Source of the DNA: Verrucomicrobia bacterium UBA2970
GTDB taxonomy: Bacteria > Verrucomicrobiota > Verrucomicrobiia > Limisphaerales > AAA164-E04
Direction: 5' to 3'
Length of the DNA stretch: 5,767 nt
NCBI GenBank assembly: GCA_002348345.1
Contig: DEAY01000297.1
Span: forward strand, 1-5,767
Shown here: positions 1 to 5,737 of the stretch, piece by piece
Numbering within the stretch: the first letter of the stretch is position 1
Layout of the letters: each line of letters begins with the position of its first letter
The notes under the pieces: model-generated
The model's database searches: none
What the model saw: only the letters and a program-made list of their open reading frames with translations
Told to the model about the DNA's origin: nothing
Program-made: the position numbers and the translations under genes

Positions 1-1
1 C

Positions 2-589
2 ACCGGAGAAGACCCGAAAGAGTATATCATGGGCTACGATGCCTTGGCTGTCTATGTTCACAAAGACTGCCCGCTTGACAACATCACGATTGATCAACTC
101 GCCGGGATTTACGGAGAAGGCGGTACGATCACCAAATGGTCACAGCTCGGAATCAAAGTCCCGGGTTGTGATAGCGACGAAATCATCAGAGTCAGTCGTC
201 AGTCCAGTTCCGGAACCTTTGCCTATTTTCGGGAAGCGGTCCTCGGCAAAAAACGAGACTACAAACTGGGGTCTCGAGACATGCATGGCTCCAAGGAAGT
301 CGTTGAACTGATCATGCACACTCCCTGCGCCATCGGGTATTCCGGAATGGGATATGCAACCCCGGGCGTCAAAATGCTCAGAGTCGCCAAAGCCGAAGGA
401 GAAACCGCTTACGAGCCCAATGTTCAAAACACCTTGGACAAGACCTATCCGATCGCGCGTCCGCTCTACATGTATACCCTTGGCGAACCAAAGGGACCGG
501 TGAAGGACTTCCTCGATTGGTGTCTTGCAGAGGCAGGTCAGAAGATCGTCACCGAGACAGGCTACGTTGCTCTGCCCGCCTCCAATTAA
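2..589 (+). CDS. pstS: Phosphate ABC transporter, phosphate-binding protein PstS (3' part)
   Basis: This is the C-terminal 195 residues of a periplasmic-type phosphate-binding protein; the reading frame is open to the window's left edge, so the start, the signal peptide and the first lobe are missing. The first ATG in frame (position 29) is an internal Met, because the codons before it read on smoothly (TGEDPKEYI before MGYDALAVYV). Family features seen: the hinge-like segment GYDALAVYVHKDCPLDNIT with DQLAGIYG, the KWSQLG stretch, and the ligand loop SRQSSSGTFAYF (about residues 65-76 of the fragment), whose Ser-Gly-Thr binds phosphate oxygens in the family. The later segments AIGYSGMGYA and PLYMYTLG and the ending ETGYVAL are also typical of PstS. 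It delivers phosphate to PstC-PstA, whose genes start 33 bases downstream. Function is firm from context and motifs; phosphate specificity itself is inferred from the pst neighbours. Confidence 0.93.
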   Translation, partial: TGEDPKEYIMGYDALAVYVHKDCPLDNITIDQLAGIYGEGGTITKWSQLGIKVPGCDSDEIIRVSRQSSSGTFAYFREAVLGKKRDYKLGSRDMHGSKEVVELIMHTPCAIGYSGMGYATPGVKMLRVAKAEGETAYEPNVQNTLDKTYPIARPLYMYTLGEPKGPVKDFLDWCLAEAGQKIVTETGYVALPASN

Positions 590-590
590 G

Positions 591-600
591 GACAGCTGTC
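591..600. repeat. 10-base perfect palindrome in the pstS-pstC gap
   Basis: GACAGCTGTC starts two bases after the pstS stop codon. It has no loop, so it is a poor RNA hairpin by itself; it could be a protein site or chance. The 33-base pstS-pstC gap contains no clear terminator, so pstC is probably read from the pstS transcript. Confidence 0.3.
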
Positions 601-622
601 ACTGATCAACGGAACCCCGCAC

Positions 623-1528
623 ATGATTACTCGAAAACAGTGGACCACCATTTCAGAGTTTCTGATTGAGACAACCATTAGGATCTGTGGAATCAGTGCC
701 ATTATTTTTGTCTTTGGCATCTTCTTCTTCGTTTTTCGGGAAGGTGCGGGGTTCTTGTTCTCAAAATGGGAACCATTAAAGTTCTTCTTCAGCACAGAAT
801 GGTATCCCACTTCCGTGAGCAATAAGCGATATGGCATCCTTGCCATCATCGCTGGAACTGCCAGCGTGACCGTCATTGCCATGACCATCGCCGTTCCCTT
901 CGGACTCGGCGCGGCCATCTTCATCTCGGAATTCTGCACGGGAAAGCTCAAGGAATTCCTCAAAATCCTCATCGAGTTCTTAGCAGCGATTCCTTCAGTG
1001 GTGTGGGGATTCATTGGTCTCATGGTGATGAATCCCTTGATCATCGATTTATTCAGGGTTCCCATCGGCCTGACAGCGTTGAACGGCGGCATCATTCTTT
1101 CCCTGATGGCAATCCCCATCATCGTTTCGATCAGTGAAGATGCGCTCAAAGCCGTCCCCGATTCTTATCGGGAAGCAGCAATCGCCCTCGGCATCACCAA
1201 GTGGCAAATGGTCTACCGAGTTCTCATGCCGGCAGCCAAGAACGGACTGCTCGCCGCGGTCTTGTTGGGGGTCGGACGCGCCGTCGGGGAGACGATGGCC
1301 GTCCTCCTCGCCACCGGTCACGCCGTTCAGATTCCCGGAAGCCCCTTAGATTCGGTCAGAACACTGACCGCAACCATCGCCGCCGAGTTAGGCGAAGCCC
1401 CCGTGGGCTCCGACCACTATCAGGTCCTTTTCGTGATTGGTATCTTCCTTTTCACCATCACCTTTGTCATCAATCTGACCGCCTACCTCATTGTCAAGGG
1501 TATCCGGGTTCAACATGGAGAATCTTAA
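623..1528 (+). CDS. pstC: Phosphate ABC transporter permease PstC
   Basis: Inner-membrane permease subunit that pairs with PstA to form the phosphate path. The protein has 301 residues, close to the usual length. A hydrophobic helix lies near residues 20-38, followed by a large extracytoplasmic loop, and further membrane segments lie at about 72-101, 114-140, 155-171, 207-230 and 266-292. The binding-protein-dependent permease loop (EAA motif) is at about 184-203, with EAAIALG and a terminal LMP; it docks onto an ATPase subunit. The segment GRAVGETMAV (218-227) carries the Arg and Glu that are conserved in PstC and known to matter for transport in E. coli. The start at 623 is preceded by only a weak GGAA (611-614). 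The stop codon overlaps the pstA start by one base (TAATG), indicating coupling. PstC is separated from PstA by the order in the operon and the longer N-terminal loop. Confidence 0.96.
   Translation: MITRKQWTTISEFLIETTIRICGISAIIFVFGIFFFVFREGAGFLFSKWEPLKFFFSTEWYPTSVSNKRYGILAIIAGTASVTVIAMTIAVPFGLGAAIFISEFCTGKLKEFLKILIEFLAAIPSVVWGFIGLMVMNPLIIDLFRVPIGLTALNGGIILSLMAIPIIVSISEDALKAVPDSYREAAIALGITKWQMVYRVLMPAAKNGLLAAVLLGVGRAVGETMAVLLATGHAVQIPGSPLDSVRTLTATIAAELGEAPVGSDHYQVLFVIGIFLFTITFVINLTAYLIVKGIRVQHGES
1517..1520 (+). promoter_or_regulatory. Ribosome binding site of pstA
   Basis: GGAG lies seven bases before the ATG at 1528, inside the end of pstC. It fixes the pstA start at 1528. The same frame is open much further upstream (an ATG at 1201), but that extension only reads pstC out of frame and gives an Arg-rich, non-membrane sequence. 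Confidence 0.75.
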
Positions 1529-2412
1529 TGTTCGAAGAAACACCTCATATCCGGCAAAAACTCCGCGTCGAGACAACAGCGAAATCGCTGTTTCTGCTGA
1601 TGACGGTGTTTATCATCATTCCGTTGGTGCTCATCGTAACCTACATGATCTACAAGGCCAGCCCGGTGCTATCCTTGGACTTCCTCTTAAGCAAGCCCAT
1701 CCGGGGAATGCGAGATGGAGGGATCTGGCCCGCCTTTCTCGGCACCCTGTATTTGGTATTAATGTCTCTCTGCATCGCCGCACCCGTTGGCGTGATGGCC
1801 GCGATTTACCTTAACGAGTATGCAAAAGACAACTGGCTGACCCGTACCGTCAACCTCGCGGTCATCAACCTTGCCGGAGTCCCCAGCATCGTGCATGCGC
1901 TGTTCGGTCTGGGTGCCTTTGTCATTTTCGCGGGCATCGGGAGATCCATTCTGGCGGCAGCACTCACCCTCGCCGTGATGACTCTTCCGGTCATCATCAC
2001 GAGCACGAAAGAGTCCCTGGCCGCCGTCCCGATGTCATTCCGCGAGGCGTGCTGGAATGTCGGGGCAACCCGTTGGCAGACCATACGCGGCATCGTCTTG
2101 CCTAACTCCGTCAGCGGCATGCTGACCGGGTTTATCCTCGAAGTTTCCCGAGCCGCCGGTGAAACCGCACCCATCATGTTTACCGGAGCCGTGTTTTATA
2201 AAGCGATTCAGGAAGGGGATCTTTTTGCCTACGGATTGCTTGATCAATGCATGGCCCTCTCGATGCATTTGTTCACCATCTCAACGCAAGTGCCCGATGT
2301 TCCGGAAGCGCTTCCATACGCCACCGCAGTCGTGCTCCTCTCCACCGTCCTGGCCGTCAACGCTCTTTCAATCGGGCTTCGCGTCTACATTAGATCTCGA
2401 AAAAAATGGTAG
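1528..2412 (+). CDS. pstA: Phosphate ABC transporter permease PstA
   Basis: Second permease subunit of the phosphate importer, 294 residues, which is the normal PstA length. A hydrophobic helix at about 19-42 is followed by an extracytoplasmic loop with SPVLSLDFLLSKP. Further membrane segments lie at about 68-94, 108-135, 139-157, 197-221 and 264-288. The EAA-type docking loop is at about 172-192 (REACWNVGATRWQ, then a terminal LP). SRAAGETAP (207-215) matches the conserved Arg-Glu segment of PstA. The start is set by the GGAG just upstream, and TAATG couples it to pstC. At the 3' end it overlaps the next gene by seven bases. Because PstC and PstA differ, the two ATPase docking sites are not equivalent, which is relevant to the two different ATPases that follow. 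Confidence 0.96.
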   Translation: MFEETPHIRQKLRVETTAKSLFLLMTVFIIIPLVLIVTYMIYKASPVLSLDFLLSKPIRGMRDGGIWPAFLGTLYLVLMSLCIAAPVGVMAAIYLNEYAKDNWLTRTVNLAVINLAGVPSIVHALFGLGAFVIFAGIGRSILAAALTLAVMTLPVIITSTKESLAAVPMSFREACWNVGATRWQTIRGIVLPNSVSGMLTGFILEVSRAAGETAPIMFTGAVFYKAIQEGDLFAYGLLDQCMALSMHLFTISTQVPDVPEALPYATAVVLLSTVLAVNALSIGLRVYIRSRKKW

Positions 2413-3170
2413 CCGAAAAACCTAAGATCCAAATCAACGGCCTCGCGGTCTCCTACGGAACCAAGCCCGCACTGAAGGGCCTCTCCCTCGACATTCACGA
2501 TCACGAGATCCTCGGCATCATCGGACCCGCCCAATCGGGCAAAACAACCTTGCTCAAGGTCATCAATCGAACCATCGATTATATCTCATCAGCAAAGGTC
2601 CAGGGCACGGTGACCTTTGAAGGGGAGAGCGTTCTGGAGACCAAAGACGTCCATTCACTCCGCCGAAAAATTGGCATGGTGTCGCCACTCCCCGTTGGGC
2701 TTCCCCTCTCCATTTACGACAACGTCGCCTTCGCCCCTCGAGCGGCCGGAATTCGCGACCGCAAGAAACTCGACCCTCTGGTCGAACGGTGCCTCCAACA
2801 GGCTGCCCTGTGGGACGAAGTGAAAGATCGATTGAGCTCCCTCGGCACCAAACTTTCCGGAGGGCAACAGCAGCGCCTCACCATCGCCCGAGCGCTCTCC
2901 CATGAACCCGAGGTGCTCTGCCTCGACGAGTTCTCTATCGCAATCGACCCTGTCACAACGATGCGAATCGAGGATGTCCTTAAGGAACTCAAGGAACACA
3001 TGACCATCGTCTTGGTCACCAATCTCGTTCAACAAGCCCGGCGTCTGGCGGACCGCACCGCCTTCATTTGGAACGGGGATCTGATCGAACTCGACGACAC
3101 AGACGTTATTTTTTCCGATGCGGCCAAAGATCAGCGGACCAAGGATTACGTGAACGGAGTATTCGGATGA
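2406..3170 (+). CDS. pstB: PstB-like phosphate transporter ATPase, first copy; intact signature, lost Q-loop Gln and H-loop His
   Basis: Cytoplasmic ABC ATPase of the phosphate importer, 254 residues (E. coli PstB is about this size). Seen in order: A-loop Tyr17, Walker A GPAQSGKTT (40-48, Lys46), signature LSGGQQQR (150-157), Walker B LCLDE (171-175, with Asp174 and the catalytic Glu175), and a PstB-like C terminus TKDYVNGVFG. Three conserved elements are changed. The Q-loop reads MVSPLP where PstB has MVFQRP, so the glutamine is Pro94. The Pro after the catalytic Glu is Phe176, and the D-loop reads IAID instead of SALD. The H-loop reads VTN, so the switch histidine is Asn206. The gene starts inside the last codons of pstA without a clear Shine-Dalgarno, so translation probably depends on coupling. 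The frame is clean, so this is not a decayed gene. I infer that it is one half of a heterodimer with the next gene product. Confidence 0.93.
   Translation: MVAEKPKIQINGLAVSYGTKPALKGLSLDIHDHEILGIIGPAQSGKTTLLKVINRTIDYISSAKVQGTVTFEGESVLETKDVHSLRRKIGMVSPLPVGLPLSIYDNVAFAPRAAGIRDRKKLDPLVERCLQQAALWDEVKDRLSSLGTKLSGGQQQRLTIARALSHEPEVLCLDEFSIAIDPVTTMRIEDVLKELKEHMTIVLVTNLVQQARRLADRTAFIWNGDLIELDDTDVIFSDAAKDQRTKDYVNGVFG
3156..3159 (+). promoter_or_regulatory. Ribosome binding site of the second pstB
   Basis: GGAG lies seven bases before the ATG at 3167, inside the end of the first pstB-like gene. It supports a start at 3167 rather than at the upstream in-frame codon at 3068, whose extension reads the preceding gene out of frame. 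Confidence 0.75.
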
Positions 3171-3943
3171 GCGAAGAACAAGAATACAGCATCGAGACCA
3201 AGGATCTCTGTCTTTATTACGGAGATTTCCAGGCTCTGAACAACGTCACCGTCAACATCAGCAACGGCAAAATCACAGGCCTGATCGGCCCTTCAGGTTG
3301 CGGCAAAACGACCCTCCTTCGCTGCTTCAATCGAGTCAATGAACGCTACGGAAACGTCACCACCACCGGTGAAATCCGGATCCTTTCGAAAAACATCTAC
3401 GACAACGATGTGTCGCTCATCAATCTGAGAAAATCGGTCGGAATGGTCTTTCAACGCCCCAATCCGTTACCAATCTCAGTTTATGAGAATGTGGTCTTCG
3501 GACTGCGGATACACAGCAAACGGAAGGAGCTCAAGAAAGCCCAGCTCGACGATGCCGTCGAAAAAGCCCTCCGGGAGGTCTATCTCTGGGACGATCTTAA
3601 GGACCAACTCCAAACGAAGGGCACTCATCTCCAACTCGAACAGCAACAGAAGCTCTGTATCGCCAGACTACTGCCGCTCAAGCCCGAGATTATTCTCATG
3701 GACGAACCTTGCTCTGCGCTTGACACCGAGGCCACTCAAGCGGTCGAGGAACTGATGTATAGTCTCACCGGCAAATACACCATCGTCATCGTGACCCATA
3801 ACATGGCTCAAGCACGACGGGTGAGTGATGAATGTATCTTCATGTTGCTGGGAGAACTGGTCGAGCATACCCGAACCGAGGATATGTTTCTCAATCCGAA
3901 ACATAAGAAAACAGAAGACTACATTGAAGGCCGTTACGGCTAG
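3167..3943 (+). CDS. pstB: PstB-like phosphate transporter ATPase, second copy; canonical catalytic motifs, lost LSGGQ signature
   Basis: Second cytoplasmic ABC ATPase of the operon, 258 residues. Walker A is GPSGCGKTT (41-49, Lys47). The Q-loop is the classic PstB MVFQRPNPLP with Gln96. Walker B and D-loop are ILMDEPCSALD (Asp179, catalytic Glu180), the H-loop is VTHNMAQARR with His211, and the C terminus TEDYIEGRYG is typical of PstB. The ABC signature, normally LSGGQQQR, reads LQLEQQQK (155-162): the Ser and both Gly that contact the ATP of the partner subunit are replaced by Gln, Leu and Glu, while the flanking residues remain PstB-like. The start overlaps the previous stop (ATGA), giving tight coupling and presumably equal amounts of both ATPases. 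A homodimer of this protein would have no functional signature at either ATP site, so pairing with the upstream ATPase is the best explanation. The similar ends of both proteins point to an old gene duplication. Confidence 0.94.
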   Translation: MSEEQEYSIETKDLCLYYGDFQALNNVTVNISNGKITGLIGPSGCGKTTLLRCFNRVNERYGNVTTTGEIRILSKNIYDNDVSLINLRKSVGMVFQRPNPLPISVYENVVFGLRIHSKRKELKKAQLDDAVEKALREVYLWDDLKDQLQTKGTHLQLEQQQKLCIARLLPLKPEIILMDEPCSALDTEATQAVEELMYSLTGKYTIVIVTHNMAQARRVSDECIFMLLGELVEHTRTEDMFLNPKHKKTEDYIEGRYG

Positions 3944-4009
3944 GCAATGAATCCTCCACTGGAATCAGGAATCGCCCCCTCAAAAAACCAGCCACCAGGA
4001 TCGGACGCC
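3944..4009. other. Short gap between converging pst operon and surE
   Basis: These 66 bases separate the ends of the second pstB (+) and surE (-). I see an A6 run (3982-3987) but no convincing GC-rich hairpin next to it on either strand, so no intrinsic terminator is called. No phoU, which often follows pstB, begins here on the + strand. Confidence 0.5.
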
Positions 4010-4720
4010 TCAGAGAGGGATGTACGAAACAGCAATCGAACCGGCAAAACAATGTTCTACATCGCTCCCCGGTTCTCCAACCCTCTCGGCATAGATCCCT
4101 GAATACTGATACTCGGATCGTCCATCCGACTGGTAGCGAATCGGAAGGGGATTCCGGCAAGGCTGACAGTCGACAGAGGCAACTTGATCCCCGGGTTCAC
4201 GGCGATGAGGCAAATTGACATTCCAATGCCCCCCTCGAGCCATCTTCCGATTCTGAATGTCTTCAAATGTTCCTCCAACCAACGCCGCAGCCAGTGCCCA
4301 ATCAATATCAACGCCCGCTCGTCGGTAGTGAGAAAACGCAATCGCGGGCCGTCCCAAAATAGCCGCCTCCCGCGCTGCTGCGACCGTCCCCGATATGTAG
4401 ACGTCGACCCCCAGGTTGCCCCCCTCATTAATCCCCGATAGCACCCAATCAAAGGAAACCGATCCAAAAAGGCCACCGCGAAGAGCGAGCCTTACACAGT
4501 CGACGGGGGTTCCATGAACGGCTACCCGGGTCTCGTTTCTCCGGGTCACGACGATCCGGTCCCGAGTGGTCACCTGATGCCCGCATTCGGACCTCTGGCG
4601 ATGGGGGGCTGCAACATAAACTTCTCCTCTGATTGCAGTTTCCAGGGCAGCAAGCCCCGCCGCGTCGATTCCATCGTCATTGGTTAGCAATAGCTTCATC
4701 ATTGGCGCCACGTGCTCCAC
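4010..4720 (-). CDS. surE: 5'/3'-nucleotidase SurE
   Basis: Metal-dependent phosphatase that hydrolyses nucleoside 5'- and 3'-monophosphates, and in some members short polyphosphate, in the cytoplasm. It has 236 residues from the GTG start. Seen: KLLLTNDDGID (9-19) with the metal-binding Asp15-Asp16, the substrate-loop APHRQRSECGHQ (38-49, Ser44), HGTPVDCVRLAL (69-80), LSGINEGGNLGVDVYISGT (94-112) with Asn98, the strand WNVNLP (166-171), and the family ending GSDVEHCFAG (218-227). The length is slightly below the usual ~250. The start is uncertain. GTG at 4720 has a good AGGAGG ten bases upstream, but the internal ATG codons at 4702 and 4699 would give the N terminus typical of the family (MKLLLTNDDG). 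It runs against the pst operon and diverges from the SMUG1-type gene. Releasing phosphate from nucleotides would fit a phosphate-scavenging neighbourhood, but surE is often found elsewhere. Confidence 0.93.
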   Translation of the reverse strand: MEHVAPMMKLLLTNDDGIDAAGLAALETAIRGEVYVAAPHRQRSECGHQVTTRDRIVVTRRNETRVAVHGTPVDCVRLALRGGLFGSVSFDWVLSGINEGGNLGVDVYISGTVAAAREAAILGRPAIAFSHYRRAGVDIDWALAAALVGGTFEDIQNRKMARGGHWNVNLPHRREPGDQVASVDCQPCRNPLPIRYQSDGRSEYQYSGIYAERVGEPGSDVEHCFAGSIAVSYIPL

Positions 4721-4730
4721 TCCCTAACAT
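4702..4730 (+). promoter_or_regulatory. Possible sigma70-like promoter for the SMUG1-type gene
   Basis: TTGGCG (4702-4707) and TAACAT (4725-4730) are separated by 17 bases; each matches four of six positions of the -35 and -10 consensus. Transcription would begin around 4737, only a few bases before the ATG at 4743, which has no clear Shine-Dalgarno. That would give a nearly leaderless mRNA. The match is weak and could be chance. Confidence 0.25.
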
Positions 4731-4736
4731 CCTCCT
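4731..4736 (-). promoter_or_regulatory. Ribosome binding site deciding the surE start
   Basis: On the - strand this reads AGGAGG, ten bases before the GTG at 4720 and 28 or more bases before the ATG pair at 4702/4699. It therefore favours the GTG start, although the protein family usually begins at the position of the second ATG. Confidence 0.55.
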
Positions 4737-4742
4737 AAAAGA

Positions 4743-5474
4743 ATGCCAAGTTCACGAATTAGCAAGGCCGTCATCCAAGCCGCCCGGGAGCTCACGGAGA
4801 ACCTCGATTCGATGACTTTTCCTCCTCCCATCGCACACGTCTACAACCCGCTTACCTATGCCTGGAGGGCCCACGAGCAGTACTTGAGACGCTTCGCGAC
4901 AACTCGGAAAGCGGTGGTGTTTCTCGGAATGAATCCCGGCCCATTCGGCATGATGCAAACGGCCGTCCCCTTCGGCGAAATCTCCTATGTGAGGGATTGG
5001 ATTGGAATTAAAGATGGCGTGGACCGCCCTCGGCATGAGCATCCCAAACGACCGATCCTAGGGTTCGAATGCCAACGATCCGAAGTGAGTGGTCAGCGCC
5101 TTTGGGGATTCTTTCAGGAGAAGTTCGAGACTGCCGAGGCCTTCTTCAAGGATCACTTCGTCGCCAATTACTGTCCCCTCGCGTTCCTGGAGGAGTCTGG
5201 CCGGAACTTTACCCCGGACAAACTCCCCGCTCCCGTCGCCCGAACCTTGGAGGGTCACTGTGACGCCCACCTCAGACAAATCGTCGGGATTCTTAAACCC
5301 CAATGGTTGATCGGCATCGGGGCCTTCGCCCGCAAACAAGCGGAGCGAGCCGTCGTGGACTCGAACGTTCAATTCGGTCAGATCCTTCACCCCAGTCCGG
5401 CGAGCCCGGCCGCCAATCGCGGCTGGGCCGCCCAAGCATACTCTCAACTGACCGCCCTCGGCGTCCTGGATTAA
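4743..5474 (+). CDS. SMUG1-type single-strand-selective uracil-DNA glycosylase
   Basis: Base-excision repair enzyme that cuts uracil (and in known members hydroxymethyluracil and related oxidised pyrimidines) out of DNA, leaving an abasic site. It has 243 residues. Seen: IAHVYNPLTYAW (30-41), motif 1 GMNPGPFGMMQTAVPFGE (62-79) with Asn64 at the catalytic position of the family, VRDWIGI (83-89), EHPKRPILGFEC (99-110), SEVSGQRLWGFF (113-124), NYCPLAFLE (142-150), SGRNFTPDKLPA (152-163), and motif 2 HPSPASPAANRGW (216-228) with His216 and the wedge that enters the DNA. These match human SMUG1 as I remember it, nearly block for block. The start at 4743 is the first possible one (an in-frame stop lies at 4725-4727), and the first 25 residues also resemble the SMUG1 N terminus, so the Met at residue 24 is less likely. 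It is divergent from surE, with 22 bases between them. SMUG1 homologues are known in a scattered set of bacteria. Confidence 0.93.
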   Translation: MPSSRISKAVIQAARELTENLDSMTFPPPIAHVYNPLTYAWRAHEQYLRRFATTRKAVVFLGMNPGPFGMMQTAVPFGEISYVRDWIGIKDGVDRPRHEHPKRPILGFECQRSEVSGQRLWGFFQEKFETAEAFFKDHFVANYCPLAFLEESGRNFTPDKLPAPVARTLEGHCDAHLRQIVGILKPQWLIGIGAFARKQAERAVVDSNVQFGQILHPSPASPAANRGWAAQAYSQLTALGVLD

Positions 5475-5592
5475 CGACCCCGTCTTCCCCCCGCAAAACG
5501 ATCCGTCTCCCGTTTGCCGTTCGGTGGCCGAGGCTGAAAAGTCTTGCAATCTCGTGAGAGTCCCGCTGTTTTGAGGGCGATGGATGGTCCCC

Positions 5593-5638
5593 TCGAACCG
5601 TTCGCGCTCCTCTCCAACAAACCCCGCTCTCGGTTCGA
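5593..5638. repeat. 8-base inverted repeat
   Basis: TCGAACCG (5593-5600) and CGGTTCGA (5631-5638) are exact reverse complements separated by 30 bases. The downstream arm contains TTCGA, like a tRNA T-loop, but the flanking bases do not form a tRNA T-stem. Confidence 0.35.
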
Positions 5639-5660
5639 AGCGAGCGGCAAGCGTCCGCTC
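5624..5660. repeat. Three-armed set of 6-base inverted repeats
   Basis: CCGCTC occurs at 5624-5629 and again at 5655-5660, with GAGCGG at 5642-5647 between them. The middle arm can pair with either copy: a 12-base loop with the first or a 7-base loop with the second. The two hairpins exclude one another. No U-run follows, so this is not a standard terminator. In GC-rich sequence such pairings can also be chance. Confidence 0.3.
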
Positions 5661-5737
5661 AGGCCCGCCCCTTTCCCGGGGGATCGTCAAGGGTGCGATC
5701 GATGCCTGCCGGGGAGCATCCTAGGCCAAGCCACACG

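Noticed and set aside
586..1149. Long open frame on the - strand opposite pstC
   Set aside because: It is the complement of a clear permease gene and shows a Met-rich, repetitive composition typical of shadow frames.
1201..1527. N-terminal extension of pstA from an upstream in-frame ATG
   Set aside because: It reads pstC out of frame, is Arg-rich and not membrane-like. The ATG at 1528 has a good Shine-Dalgarno and gives a normal PstA.
3068..3166. N-terminal extension of the second pstB
   Set aside because: It overlaps the end of the first pstB in another frame, is rich in Arg, and has no family similarity. The start at 3167 has GGAG and an ATGA overlap.
2406..3170. First pstB-like gene as a pseudogene
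   Set aside because: The frame is intact, Walker A, signature and catalytic Glu are kept, and the losses complement those of the second copy.
3971..3990. Intrinsic terminator near the A6 run between pst and surE
   Set aside because: No GC-rich hairpin lies next to the run on either strand.
5624..5647. tRNA-like GGTTCGAA segment
   Set aside because: The flanking bases do not form a T-stem, and no acceptor or anticodon arm can be found around it.
5058..5690. Long open frame on the - strand opposite the glycosylase gene
   Set aside because: It is antisense to a clearly recognised SMUG1-type gene, has no family features, and is expected from GC-rich codon use.
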